Part shown: positions 11,256-23,890 of the stretch, one piece after another
Layout: the number at the start of each line of letters is the position of its first letter
How positions within the stretch are numbered: position 1 is the first letter of the stretch
Source of the DNA: Micropterus salmoides
Lineage: Eukaryota > Chordata > Actinopteri > Centrarchiformes > Centrarchidae
Reading direction: 5' to 3'
NCBI RefSeq assembly: GCF_014851395.1
Contig: NW_024041150.1
Location: 31,436,305 to 31,500,304 of the forward strand
Length of the DNA stretch: 64,000 bases
Notes under the pieces: model-generated
Databases searched by the model: none
Told to the model about the DNA's origin: nothing
What the model saw: only the letters and a program-made list of their open reading frames with translations
Made by a program: the position numbers and the translations under genes

Positions 11256-12379
11256 GTGAGTTGTAAATTTGCTACATAAGGGCTTATTCGGCAAACGTGT
11301 TTCCATCTCCCATTTAGAGCATTAAATCTTTTTCGACAAAGGCAAGAACCACCTCATGGGAGCGTAAAAACTTTTTTGCAAAATATATATATATATTTTT
11401 AATTTTGCCATCAACCTTTTCTAATGCGATACTTTAAAATGCGTATAAAAAATGTTGATGCAAACACGGCTTCTGTTGTACTTGAGTGAACCTGCAGCTG
11501 ATCCGGTCTTCCCATCTGAATAAACAACGCATTCTCATCTCAATGCGTCATAACTGCAGTTTCAGCTGCCATTTAGGTTTAAAAGAGCAGTATGTCCAGA
11601 CTTTAAGTCACTTACCATGATGCTGTAAGATCACATTACGAATGCAGACCTTATTACAGTGCTACATGCTCACCATCATAAATGTGTCTACGTTTCAGGC
11701 CATGATAAGGAATTCTCTGTTTGCCAGTTGGACAAGGTGGAGATTAGTATTACTGATGGATACATTTGTTATCTTACGAAAATATGTACAAGATTTCAGT
11801 TGTAATCACTTTGTGGAAGGTCATAGTTTACACTTTATGTGGTGCCTGTGTAATTGTAAATCATCTATTTTTAAATATTTTATCTATTTTACAGTATATT
11901 GTATTGTGTTTTTTTTCTGTTGTGAGGTATTGGGTTGTAATAAAGGGAATTGAATTGACACAGGTGTATTACCAGTTTAGCCTCTCTATTCCAGTGAGAA
12001 AGCCAGAGATAGAAATCAGCAATTGTTTTTTTGTATATCAAGTTATTAACAAGCAAACAATAGAATGTTGGAAATTATCTAATGTGATCAAGATGTCCAA
12101 ATTTACAAAAGTGAGTTATTTGATGGCTGAACAGTCTGATTATTGACTTGACAGGTGTATACAGACAACTTCATACTGATTGAATGAGGGTATTTATTCG
12201 TAGCTAAATGCTTAATAAATTAGGATAAATAAGGTAAAGAAACAAACACGCAGATGAACTGCAGATATTGTAATTAAATTAACCTGATGTTATTGGTAAT
12301 AGTGAAGTATGTGATCTGATGGTGAAACAAAATGGTAAGAAGATAAGTAACGGTAGGACACAAATTCTCTAAATAAGTA
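11256..12379. other. Non-coding stretch after the retrovirus, copy A
   Basis: AT-rich sequence matching 49923-51355 in copy C. An AATAAA at 11930 could serve as a poly(A) signal on the plus strand. Copy C holds about 300 extra bases at 50834-51135 whose end shares ACAGA with the junction. No gene is supported. Confidence 0.5.
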
Positions 12380-12646
12380 TCAATATATATTTTTTTCAAC
12401 ATCAACTCTTTGTAACAGCAAAACCTGTTGTTCAGCCTTTTGTTTTAAAGCCCTGGCAGAGACAAGATGCTCCAGCTGACTCTCTGGCGCAGCGGGAGGT
12501 GCAGTCAAGCTGCCAGGTGGCTCCTGGAAAGTAGTAGGTCTCTGAGCCGAAGAGGTCTCCTGACTTGTCCGGCAGTCTTGTTTCAGGGCCGACAGCAGAA
12601 GTCCATACCAAGATGTTGCAGACACATTTCCAAGAAGATGTGACAT
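12380..12646 (-). CDS. Hypothetical 88-residue ORF, copy A
   Basis: Begins MSHLLG and ends DVEKNIY. It has a proline-rich middle and a short potential helix with QLEHLVSARALKQKAEQQ. The same ORF is present at 51356-51622 in copy C with two amino-acid changes (N7T and S28G) and no break, although this region has many indels elsewhere. It lies downstream of the Fc-receptor-like 3' exons on the same strand and could be a terminal exon of that gene read in another phase. I do not recognise the product. Confidence 0.3.
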   Translation of the reverse strand: MSHLLGNVSATSWYGLLLSALKQDCRTSQETSSAQRPTTFQEPPGSLTAPPAAPESQLEHLVSARALKQKAEQQVLLLQRVDVEKNIY

Positions 12647-13314
12647 TTTTTCTGTTCTTTTTTTGCGTTAGAACACAGCAAAAACTTTTCAGTTTAATAC
12701 TGACACATTGAAAATCTCGCTGACAAAATAGTTCAACTAAAGAAACCAAACACACTGTGAGCTCAGAGGTGTGAGGTGCAGCATAAGCTAAAATGACAGT
12801 GCATCTCTATTTGTGACTTAGCCAAGGAGGAGAACTTTTTATGCTGACTTTAGTGATTTAAATTCAGGGTATAGGCTAGCCTATGTAAATTCACATAGTC
12901 TAAAATATTACTATGGTCAATAAATCCTGTTTCAAAACAGCAAATTAAATCCAACATAACATAATTGTAATTCTTTCACATGATCCGCTGTCAAATGATG
13001 CTTGGATGGCAGCAGTTGCTGTCAACGCTGCTTAAACATGAATGTTATTTTCATGTCATTGCCATCGCCATTGCCTCTTATTTAGCTGATGATGCACTTC
13101 TCTTTATGAACCTGGAAATCATAATAAATACAACCGAAAAAGAATCACTGAAACCTCCAGTTTCCTCAGATTAATTTTAAATAAATAAAAAATTGAGGAT
13201 TTTAGACACCTATTTTGACTGTAATTACTGACCTACAGTTATATCTACCTTTAGTGTACTTAATGACAATGATATGAAATGACCCAGAAGCTACATAGCT
13301 GTTAATATTTGTAC

Positions 13315-13377
13315 CTGCAGTTGAATCTGGATTCATGTTATAGTAGTCAGAGCTCTCCATGGAATCAACATGTATTC
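13315..13377 (-). pseudogene. Cytoplasmic-tail-type exon, Fc-receptor-like gene (copy A)
   Basis: A 63-base exon between a TGTAACAG acceptor and a GTACAAAT donor, open in only one frame, which includes SSDYYNM. It matches 52301-52363 in copy C, with one substitution changing F to S. It is detached from any visible Ig-domain exon because the copy runs into the N gap. Confidence 0.42.
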
Positions 13378-13977
13378 CTGTTACAACAATATGACAAAGA
13401 ATTAAAGCTGGCTTTTACACAACACACAAAAAATCTGAATACCAATGTATATATTGCATGGTTTCATGAATTGGCGTGATCTGGCTGGCTATATTTCTTT
13501 GGCCATTTGGTCATTTATGTACATTCATTTCTGTTTGATTACCAATTTATTTTGATGCTTCATCTTTTGTGTACTAATTTTAATCACTCAGTTAAGTAAA
13601 ATAATGTGCACTGCTTTGCATACTGTACCACTTCTATTGTTCCAAAGCGTCTGATTGTTTCATGGACACAAATATCACCTACAGGTCAAAGGAAAGGAAA
13701 AAATCAAATTAGTCACTTCAATTAAGTTTGAGACTGGATGAACATGAATATGTAGTAAAGAATGTACATAAGTAGTGAAAATGTAAAAGCGAGTACAAGT
13801 AAAAAGTTAATCATTTATTTTAAGATGAGCTAAGAGGGTTGTACCAACCTGTGAAACATGTATCTGTGAAAACAGATAATAACAGTTAAAATACATTACG
13901 TGATGTTTTGCCAACTGAACGGGATCCATGTCATGAAATCATAATTCCTTAGTCTTTAATAAGCAGTGAGTAAATTA

Positions 13978-14096
13978 TCTAACATTAACAGTAAAAGGTC
14001 TTGGACTTTTGTACCAATACAGCAGCAGTGGCAGGGGAACAACCAGAAGATGCCAAACCAGCACAACGATCAACAGCACAGGAATGGAGAGCTGGA
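13978..14096 (-). pseudogene. Transmembrane exon, Fc-receptor-like gene (copy A)
   Basis: Counterpart of the transmembrane exon at 52980-53098. In this copy several single-base deletions and changes break the hydrophobic reading frame. The whole 13.4-15.05 kb strip next to the N gap shows the same kind of indels, so the damage may be sequencing error rather than real mutation. Confidence 0.45.
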
Positions 14097-15058
14097 CGCT
14101 GCAATAATAAAGAATAAGTATTGTCATGACTGAAAACAGATCAGTGATCTGAAAAAAAACATAGAACCAAAACATTATCAACAACATTATGTGACCTTTG
14201 TACTCTTTCTGATATCCTGGTAAAATACACTGAGGAAGGTGTTTGTGTTTTGTAGGCGGTAGTCTCCATTTTTATTATTGACTTCTATCATCGGGATTGG
14301 TTTCAATAAACTGTGGCAAACAATGTCTGCTAGTTAAGGATCTGAATCCTTTTGTCAATGTGATATTTCATTTTTTTTGTCTTTTTAATACATTTGCAAA
14401 CATTCTAAAATCCTGGTTTGACTTTATCTTCATTGATAGTAGATTGAGGAGGGGACAATAAAAACATCTCCCAAAGATCTCTGAGGGTCTGAAAAGGTAG
14501 GCAGCTGACCAAACTGTGAGGCCTATGAGAGGGAGCACACAAACTTTCAAAAATTAAAAAGTGCATTGGACCAGAACTGTTACTGTTTGTGTACCAAAAC
14601 ACTGATTGACACCGTTTAAATATCTTAAGACAACAGTTAACATGTCAATTTTGGGTGCTACCACTTCAGTGGTTTCTGAGGGGGAACTCATACATCAACT
14701 CATCCAAACTCACATACAAAGGAAATAATTCCCGCTCAACCTACCTTGGTGAAATGAGGTTAAGTAATATGGATTGATTGAAACCACTGTAAGATATATG
14801 AGGGGGGAGGACGTAATTTTTCAAAAAAAACACACACTCGTAGCAAAGAACAAGCTGTTAATGTTTGTGCACCAAATACAACACAGAAGCTGACAGACAA
14901 CGTCGTTTATTTCATTGTTTTGTCAAGATAGAATATGGAAATAGCAGATAGGCACCAAACCTCAGCCTTTTTGCGATGACACTTCACAGTCTTTTACAAC
15001 TGCTTACAACAAAATCTTTCATGTCACATGATGGTTAAAACTTTTCACTCAGAGCAAA

Positions 15059-15558
15059 NNNNNNNNNNNNNNNNNNNNNNNNNNNNNNNNNNNNNNNNNN
15101 NNNNNNNNNNNNNNNNNNNNNNNNNNNNNNNNNNNNNNNNNNNNNNNNNNNNNNNNNNNNNNNNNNNNNNNNNNNNNNNNNNNNNNNNNNNNNNNNNNNN
15201 NNNNNNNNNNNNNNNNNNNNNNNNNNNNNNNNNNNNNNNNNNNNNNNNNNNNNNNNNNNNNNNNNNNNNNNNNNNNNNNNNNNNNNNNNNNNNNNNNNNN
15301 NNNNNNNNNNNNNNNNNNNNNNNNNNNNNNNNNNNNNNNNNNNNNNNNNNNNNNNNNNNNNNNNNNNNNNNNNNNNNNNNNNNNNNNNNNNNNNNNNNNN
15401 NNNNNNNNNNNNNNNNNNNNNNNNNNNNNNNNNNNNNNNNNNNNNNNNNNNNNNNNNNNNNNNNNNNNNNNNNNNNNNNNNNNNNNNNNNNNNNNNNNNN
15501 NNNNNNNNNNNNNNNNNNNNNNNNNNNNNNNNNNNNNNNNNNNNNNNNNNNNNNNNNN
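15059..15558. other. Assembly gap (500 N)
   Basis: A run of exactly 500 N, the usual placeholder for a gap of unknown size. The left flank ends within the first 55 or so bases of an IS630-like element (full start at 54004 in copy C). The right flank is unrelated to the sequence expected there, so the true missing length is unknown. Confidence 0.98.
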
Positions 15559-15929
15559 TTTTGCTGTGGCTGTTTGTAGTTAGCGCCGCTTAGTTAGCCG
15601 CTCAACCGCAGCAGTATCGTGCAGATGGAGGGGCAGAGCGGACTTCACACTTGTTGATACCTCTCTGGAACTCCGGCTTGCTGTAAAAAAAACATCACAG
15701 GTACGGCAGTACGCCGTCTGTGGAAAAAGACAGACAGACTTCTATTAACGGACACACTGTGACCCACACTGTACATCTACTGCCAGACTGACAACTTGTT
15801 GGTTTGGGGTGAGACAGCTGAGAATGAGACAGCTGAAACCCGTGTCTTGCACACGTCTGTGCTGGTGGTTCTTGAAGCACTGACTCCAGCTGCAGTCCAC
15901 TCTTTGTGAATCTCCCCCACATTTGTGAA
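15559..15929. other. Unassigned sequence right of the gap
   Basis: Less AT-rich than its surroundings, with no homology to the duplication copies that I can see. No domain, splice structure or repeat could be supported. Confidence 0.4.
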
Positions 15930-16465
15930 TGGGTTTTGTTTCACAATCTTCTCCAGGGTGGGGTTATCCCTATTGCTTGTGCATTTTTTTTCTACCTTCC
16001 CTTCGCCTCTCTACTAATGTGCTTGGACACAGAGCTCTGTGAACAGCCAGCCTCTTTAGCAATGACCTTTTTGTGTCTTGCCCTCCTTGTGCTATAAGTG
16101 TTTTTCGTCTTTTGGACAGCTGTCAAGTCAGCAGTCTTCCCCATGATTGTGTAGCCTACAGAACTAGACTGAGAGACCATTTAAAGGCCTTTGCAGGTGT
16201 TTTGAGTTAATTAGCTGATTAGAGTGTGACACCAGGTGTCTTCAATATTGAACCTTTCCACAATATTCTAATTTTCTGAGATTCTGATTTTGGGATTTTC
16301 ATTAGTTGTCAGATATAATCATCAAAATTAAAAAGAATGAACACTTGAAATATATCAGTCTGAGTGGAATGAATGTATACATTATACAAGTTTCACTTTT
16401 TGAATGGAATTACTGAAATAAATCAACTTTTTGATGATATTCTAATTATATGACCAGCACCTGTA
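15930..16465 (-). mobile_element. Tc1-like transposon, 5' half
   Basis: Read on the minus strand, the element starts at the Tc1-type terminus TACAGGTGCTGGTCATATAA (right end 16465). It carries a transposase start at 16144 reading MGKTADLTAVQKT and then KKVIAKEAGCSQSSVSKHI, the helix-turn-helix DNA-binding part of fish Tc1 transposases. The catalytic DDE part is absent and the frame stops near 15992, so this is an inactive, truncated copy. Confidence 0.8.
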
Positions 16466-16590
16466 TTTCCTTTGGTTGTGCCATGCTTTTTGGCCTGATC
16501 TACACACTCAACCTGAAGTATCTTCCAGAAGGTTTTGATGAACTTGGATGGCAACAAATTGTCCCCAAAGGTGCAAATAAAGATTAAGAT
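16466..16590 (+). pseudogene. Fragment resembling the SAMD3-like multicopy fish family
   Basis: Directly after the Tc1 terminus one frame reads FGLIYTLNLKY and a shifted frame continues FQKVLMNLDGNKLSPKVQ. This resembles the C-terminal tail of proteins annotated as SAMD3-like in many fish genomes, a multicopy and probably element-associated family. A frameshift separates the two parts and no upstream exon is seen. The assignment rests on pattern memory only. Confidence 0.4.
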
Positions 16591-17366
16591 GCGTCAGTGA
16601 GCTCACAAGAACAGTGCTGGATAGTTGAGCTTGGCTTGCTCATTGTTGTTGCTGTGCTTGGGGAATTTTTTGTTTTTATGTAACTGTTGATGTTGGAATT
16701 GTTCAAACTGATATTGGATACTCATATTTTAAACGCTTTGAGTATTGTATTGAAAAAAGGCTCTTTGAATGGCAAACAATTTTTTAAAAGATTATTTTAA
16801 AATTAATTTTAAGTTACTGAATACAGTAGAAATACTTATTCTGGTGGAAAACCTTTAATTTTTAATTTCTTTAGCCTTTATACTACCGTCAGGTTTACTG
16901 GAAAACCTTGTGCACTTTGCCATTAGACGATTTTTTTGAAATCTGTCAATAAAATTTTCCATTTATAGTTCTTGAATGTGTTGCTTTGTGATTTATTACA
17001 GGAAATATAATAACTAATTTGAAATGCATTATGTACATATAATACATATATGAACATAATGTTTATGTAGAAGTTTCCCTAAACTTTATTTTAGTACTTG
17101 AATAAACACGTAAGATTTATGTAGAAATTCCCTTAAACCTCATATGTAGTAATTGAATAAAGACATAATGCTTATTTATAGGTTTATATTAATTTAATCA
17201 AATCTGACAAAGTTATGTCATTTATTCAAACTGACTTAACATGATAGAAAAACATTGCATTACATGTCACCTTTTACATTGAACTTACGTAATAATATTA
17301 GATGAAAAATTTACATGTAATTAAAATACTTAAAGTCAATGTTTTAGGGATAATTAGTTTTTTGAG
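16591..17366. repeat. AT-rich spacer with imperfect tandem repeat
   Basis: Mostly featureless AT-rich DNA. Between about 17045 and 17185, units of the type AATAAACACGTAAGATTTATGTAGAA with a CCCTTAAACCTCA-like stretch recur two to three times at 60-70 base spacing. No gene is supported. Confidence 0.5.
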
Positions 17367-17698
17367 TGTACACATTTTGAATTAAAAAAGATTAATAAAA
17401 CATCCACACTTTAAGAGAAAGAAAATATCACAACAACCTCAGAGAATAACAAACAGTCACTGTGATCTGGCATCTAGTGATCATTCAGTGATTCAGAAAA
17501 AGGAGACAGAAAAACTTGTTATTGGCCACATCCTCAGTAATCTTGTGGTACTGTGCAACTAAATACAGTGTGGCCACTTTTCCCAGAAAGCCTTTCAATA
17601 AACCCAAAGAAGATATATAGTGCAAACTTATCCAAAAGTATTACATCACCAAGTGAGTGAATGAATAAAACATCTGACACCAGTGAGCAGAGTGGGTT

Positions 17699-20318
17699 TC
17701 AACACTTAGAACAGATGAAATTAAACTTGTTATTATCCGGCTTTTTGAACCACTGATGTTGTCCTCCTCTGTCCATGGCTCCAGACATGCCACAGTCATC
17801 AGTCTTTTCCCCCTGTGCCCAGTTTGTATAGCTGACAACATCATTGCTGACCCAGAACCAGAAATCCAGAGTGCAGGTGTAGCGCAGTCCCAGCCAGACG
17901 AAATCAGTTGAGGCGTTCTTGGCTCTCTCTTGGACCCATCTCTGCTGGTGACGGTTAGTGATGGAGACCAGGTCACTGTAGTTCTCTCTGCAGTAATATG
18001 AGGCCTCCTCCCAGGTCTTACTTTCTTTGATCAGGATCACTTTATCTGTCATGGAAGAAACTGAGACAAACACAGGATCATACCAGCAGCTTTGTTCAGT
18101 TAGTTGTTGGGAACACTGGGATCCAATATGGATCTTCAATACTGAAATAAAATGTTTCAGGTTTAAGTGACTGCTTGTGTGTTTGGGGCTAATGACAAAT
18201 ATCTTTAAATATGTTAAGAACTTCTTAAGTAAGTGACATTTTATTTTAAAGGAAGCCATGTCATGCTCAATAATAATAAATGATCAATTAACCAATACTT
18301 TTAAAAGAAAGTAAAAAATAAACAGATGTAGCTTGTGTACATCATCCTGGACACAGTCCAGATGAAAAGACTGTGTTTCAACAAAATTAAAATAAAGTAT
18401 AAATACTGTAGATTCAGACGGATTTTCCAACTGATTCCAGTTCAGCTCCTATAAGAGAAAACAGTTGAGACAGACGTTTGCAAAACTCACCGTCATAGCA
18501 GAAGAAGGGTTTTGTTTCATGCAGTCATCAGAGCTCCATTTTCCAGATCCATTTAACTCAGTCATGGCACATTTATTATCTGGCTGATTCAGATCCCAGT
18601 TTCTGAAAGAGAAACTGCTCCCATCTGACCACGTCCAGGAGTCTCTGAACAGGCCGATCCACACCCACATATCTTTGTTTACAGACTGGATGTCTACAGC
18701 GAGTTTTTGTGACATGTCTTGAAACTGCTTTAGTCCACTGACCAGGTCTGTGTAACGCTCCCTACAGTATTCTTGAGCCGCTGGCCACTTCTTCTTCTTT
18801 AATCAGATGGTATTTGTCTGTTGCATTATTTTCTGTGGAGTAAACAGGCAAACTTGCATGACCTTATAGTGTACATGTACGTCTTTTGAGCAAATACATA
18901 TTTGCCATGCTAGTAGCGTCATGGCTCCGTGGATGGTAATGTTGGTTGAGACTGAAATCTCAAAAACAATGAAATGGATGGCCTTGAAATTTTGTGCAGG
19001 CATTTATGGTCATCACAGGATATATTGCAATAACTTTCATGATCCTCTGACTCTTCATCTTGCTCCATCATCAGCTCAACTTTTTTTCATCAGTTCAGTA
19101 TTTTGGTTTACGACTAAAAACATGTAAAACTAATGACATTCCTTTCATCCTAAGCTGTGCTTTGTGTTTAATGCTAATTATTAAATCTAACATGCTAAAC
19201 TTAGATGGTAAACATGGTGAACATTATATCTGCTTATTATCAGCATGTTAGTATTGATGTCAAAGTGTCAGGTGCGTGCTGACTTTAGCGTGTAGCCCAT
19301 AGCACTGTAGTGCCTACAGCTTCTCAGAGCCACTCTTATTGTTGTAAGTAAATGAAGAGATGAGATATCACATCTGAAGATAATGTTATATGATCAAATA
19401 TTAAATTTAGACAGTAGGGATAACACATATTCTCACCATCATAACAGATGAAATAACTCTCATGTCCACAAGACCCATCTCTCCAATTGCTATTCTTCTG
19501 TAATAACACACAGTTCTCTACTCCTCCATATCATTCGGTTCTCCCGAGTTCCAATTTGTCTCGCTTTCTTTGAACTCCACTCCTGGCATAGACCAGTGCC
19601 ACGTCCTGTTGGATTGTGTTTGGTTGTACAGCCCAATCCAGGCTTCTCCTTGCTGCACTGTAGTGTCACTGAGTCTCTTCATGTCTGCCATGTTAGACAC
19701 TGTGGCCAGGTCAATATAATTCTCTCTGCAATACTTCTGGGCTTCATCCAGGTCTTCTTCTCTCCAACAAAGTGATACTCATAGAGATGACATGCGAAGA
19801 AGGACCACTGACCTAAAAACAAAGGACATACTGTAGTGACTGAGCTGACAGCAAAAAATCAAATCCTGATTCACACCTACTACTTACTGTCACAACTCTG
19901 GACGTTTATCCAGCTTTTCCCTGCCCCCTGCCTCTTCCCCCTTGTATATGTGTGTTTGCATGTGTTGTAGGCACGGCTAACCTCTCCAGACACCTGGTTC
20001 AACTCCACATCTGACTTCAATCAGCTCATCAACCCTCAGGTCAAATACTCCTGCCACTTGTCACCAGATTGTCTCTGTGGTTCAGTGACTCGGTCTTGGA
20101 CGATACTAATTCAGAGAACCTTCTCACTTAAACCTCTCCCTCCGTGTCTGTGTCTGCTTCAGGGTCCAGTTTTGTGATTTTACTTTTAATTTGATGAAAG
20201 AGTGAGCTGTTCAAATGTTAAACGAATGCATATTAGGTTGGTCAAATAATGTTTAGCTAAATAAATGGTATATGATCCACTTACCCATCAGAATGAGCAG
20301 AAACAGACTCCACTGCAT
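17699..20318 (-). pseudogene. C-type lectin gene, copy B (frame-damaged)
   Basis: All coding exons are present: signal 20285-20318, lectin domain 1 19437-19812, domain 2 18491-18832, domain 3 17699-18045. Domain 1 is 376 rather than 378 nt because of single-base losses near 19528 and 19749. Domain 2 is 342 rather than 348 nt, with a 2-base loss near 18800, a 3-base loss near 18578 and a 1-base loss near 18519. Domain 3 is full length and open to its stop. Splice sites are intact. If the base calls are right, the gene cannot make the three-domain lectin. Domain 2 carries QPD, the galactose-type triad, where copy C has KPG. Clustered single-base losses could also be assembly error in a collapsed repeat. 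Confidence 0.75.
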
Positions 20319-20436
20319 CTTTGCTCTGTTAGAGGAAACTGATATTTTAGTGTGCAGAGAACCAAACACAATGACTTTACCAAATTGGGTCAGTTTAAAG
20401 AAAATACATGTGAACACTTAACTGTATGTCCAGATA

Positions 20437-20885
20437 AAATTAGGGCTGGGCATGTTAACGTGTTATTATTTTATTATTATTAGTTTGAAAGTCCGTTGCT
20501 CACTGGGTCTGAATACACATACAGTCAAACCATCGGTCACAGAACAGACTGTTTCTGCTGCTCCCTGATAAAAGATACCTGATGCTGATACCTGTTCAGA
20601 AAAAACAACATGAAAACTGGACTCTGATGGTAACTTGTTTTGACAAGGTAGATAAAAGGTAATGACCTGGCAGTGGAAAAGCTTTGGTTTAATATTTGAT
20701 TTGATTACATAAATGTTTAAGTTGAGATTTACAAGAAATATTTTATTGCTACTGTGTGAAGGAATACTGCTGGTAAAATGCACATTATTTGATTAAAGTG
20801 TTATTGTCACATATTTTTACACTTTTGTGTATATAGCAGTACATTTAAATTAAAATTGCGCAATACACTACTTTAGAATTCATTA
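20437..20885. mobile_element. MITE remnant, right terminus deleted (copy B)
   Basis: Same state as copy A: left terminus TAGGGCTGGGCA present, right terminus lost with the same breakpoints. The complete element is in copy C. Confidence 0.5.
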
Positions 20886-20903
20886 TTTTCAAATAAATAA
20901 ATC

Positions 20904-21002
20904 CTTTGGCAACCTGTCCATTCGCCTGGTGTTAGCTGGGATTGGCTCCAGCCTCCCGCGACCCTGTATGCAGGATAAGCGGTTGATGATGGATGGATGG
21001 AT
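20904..21002 (+). repeat. L2-type LINE 3' tail (copy B)
   Basis: Same tail and GGAT microsatellite as at 1951, with the same small internal deletion. Confidence 0.65.
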
Positions 21003-22244
21003 AAATCCTTTGTCTCTGAACAGCAGTTTGATAAGGAAGCAGAATAGAGGCAACTATGCAAACTGAGTTCAGATTCAGATTCATTCATTATTGTCCTCAG
21101 TGGAGGAAAGTTGTTTTCACAGTCTGTACAAAGAGCACCTTCAACATGAATACGACACACAAAATACCCATAGTACACATATGCAAATAATGTAAACATC
21201 ATTAACTTGTCAGTGCAGTACAAAACTTTTTCAAAAGCGTGCCTTTTTGTAGAGCAGCTGTCTGTATCTACGGCCAGGTGGGAGAAGGGTGAAGCATGAG
21301 TTGAGAGGGTGGCTGGGATTTTGTACTATGGTAGTTTCTCTGCGAGCAGGGGCAGGATTAATGAGGGCTGGCAGGTTGGGAGTGTGAAGACCTATTATTG
21401 TCTAAGACCTATTAATATCAGTACAAACAGTGGTTAACTGTGAAATATCTTTTTGTAGCCCATGAAAATGTCTTTCAGTAAAATATAAATAATTCAAACA
21501 ATTCTGGCATATTTTGTTTCTGTCTGGAGACATTTAATGTTCTGATTTTACAGGTACTGCCATAATTTCTGTTATTTTCCGTCAACCTTATAAGATACTG
21601 CTACAATTAAAGGCATTATGTATCAGGAGAGGGTGCGACAATAAATAAACCCCCAATAGAATAACACATAATTTAATTGTTCATTATACCTTATATAAGC
21701 CTAACGAAATAATTAGAATTAGTGTCTAGTGTCTACACCACAAAACTCACAAAAAATAGAATTTAAAAAATCGAGTGTCTTTTGTTTTGAGTCTAGGTTT
21801 AATTGAATTTTTGCATATTTATTTTAGAATAACACATCACCTAATAAAAAATACAGATATCTATTTATTAATTTTCACATTATTTCATTTATTTTCAAAG
21901 CATGCTGGAGACAGTAGGTAATGTTTTTCCAGACCTGAGTAGTGCTCCACCAAAAAGCCCCAAAAACCTGAACCTGAGAGGTAAAATCCAGGGCAAGAAA
22001 AAGTCCTGTAGACTCACAAAGCTGTGGGCGCACAGCTATTGAAGGATTATTGTATTTATTTGTCTTGTCCTGTTACTGTGTCCACCTTTTGTTAAAAATA
22101 CTGAACATTGCACACAATTAGGTTTTTAAGAAATCATGTTATTATAAAACTGTGAAATCTACTGCAGAGATATAATATTGTGCTTCCACCTCTGCACAAA
22201 CAATAAACGATATATTAAAATTAAACAACAGCATCATAACTCAC

Positions 22245-22340
22245 ATCTTCTGAGTCCTCGCAGCAGCTTCACTCTGGTGTCTCTCCTCATGTGCTGATGA
22301 AGACAACTGTCCAATATTGACCAGGGAGGTGCTCTCTTGT
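22245..22340 (-). promoter_or_regulatory. Probable non-coding first exon, lectin gene B
   Basis: Counterpart of 3346-3440 with the GTGAGT donor (22239-22244) preserved. Confidence 0.38.
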
Positions 22341-23832
22341 AGCCCCCTAATGTCATTTGAATAATGAAAAACACAAGTCTAAGCTGTCTTTCATAGTCAG
22401 GACAGGATCTACTGATGGCCAGAACATAATTTACATAATGTAAATTTACATCTTGAGGAAACAAAAGCACACTTCCCTGTTGACTGTCCAACAAACAGAA
22501 AGAAAGGTCTCGTTCCAAAACATCCACTAACAAGCAGAATAAATTTAAATCATGTTTTCTGCTTTGAATATACATATTTTTGCATTGTCAAAAGTTGTAT
22601 TACATTTATTTTCATTTCTTGTATTCATACTCAAAAACATTGTAAACAATTGACTCATTTAAAGTTTATTTATCTTTTGATTAAAGCAAAACAGTTTTCC
22701 AGTTAAAGTCCATTTATTTGACAATGAATGGGTGTTTGGCTTCGGGTGTTCAGTATATTTGTACAAGTGTGATCCAAAGTACTAGACGTCTAAATGGCTC
22801 AGTAACTGTTCACATTGTTACTGTAAATTCTGCAATGTTTTATTGTGATTATTTGTATTATCTATGTAAATTTTACACATTTCCTAGTTTGCTAATAATA
22901 GCATGTTCACTTACATTTGTGTTTAAATACAAGGTTCATGGTGTCAAATTCAGCTTAATAAATAATATATCTACAGATACAGAACAAAGTAAACACCTTA
23001 ACCAAGTAGTTTCTTCCAAACTCTTACTCTGATCTTTCCCCAGTTTAACTAACTACACTTGATTGTTAACTAAACCAAAGAACCGTCAGCATATGAATCA
23101 TTTTTCTAACACATATGGATATTCAAAGGTGACACAACAAACAACTTATTTTGTCATTTTGTTTCGTGGAGTAGGACACATTGTTCAACATATCAGGTGG
23201 CTGCTTCTTCACACAGCTAAAATACAGGTTCTGGTTATCAGATCTCCTAATGTTTTAAGTGTGTACACTCTCAATATTATTTTCTGAGACACAGCGTTTC
23301 AAAGTGCAGGTAACACTGTGTGTGTGTGTGCAGAGAATAAGTTTGTATTTTTTGTTCTCCTCTCAGACAGCATATTTAATGTTTACAAGTCTAGACAAAA
23401 CTAGAAGAAGAGTTGTGTTATGTACAAACTGGCTAACCAAACCAAACAAACTGGTTAATCTCTTGTTAAAATGCAGAACCACTTTACATCAATAATATTA
23501 TCAGTCCTCCACTGAGGAAAATGTTATTGAGCAGCCGATAAGTGCCCATGCACTTTATTTGTTGGCAATTTGTAATACGTGTCTAGGATTAAAAGACAGG
23601 GGGGGGCCCCAGGCTATCCGTAACTTACACTTGCGAAATCTTTGCACTCACATCTTTTGTTACTGTATTAGAACTACACTTATGTCAACAACCAGTGAAG
23701 AAGCCACGATGTCAACAAATAAAAAGCAACAAAAAAAACTACGTTCTTCCATTTCTCCTCTGTTGAAGTTACTGTAATGTTACATGGGGTTTGGAAGCAC
23801 AAAAAAAGTGGGTGCATCCTTCTCCAAGATTT

Positions 23833-23890
23833 TATAGATCTCTCACTCTCTCTCTCTCTCTCGATAGATAGATAGATAGATAGAGATATA
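23833..23890. repeat. TC / GATA compound microsatellite
   Basis: CTCTCTCT followed by GATAGATAGATA occupies the place of the TA array seen in copies A and C. Confidence 0.95.

Larger units (their letters stand above)
9412..15058. repeat. Segmental duplication copy A, right half
   Basis: Matches 45101-54075 in copy C, with large internal deletions of retroviral sequence and about 300 bases missing near 12159 (present at 50834-51135 in C). Copy B has no counterpart. The match runs into the N gap. Confidence 0.9.
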
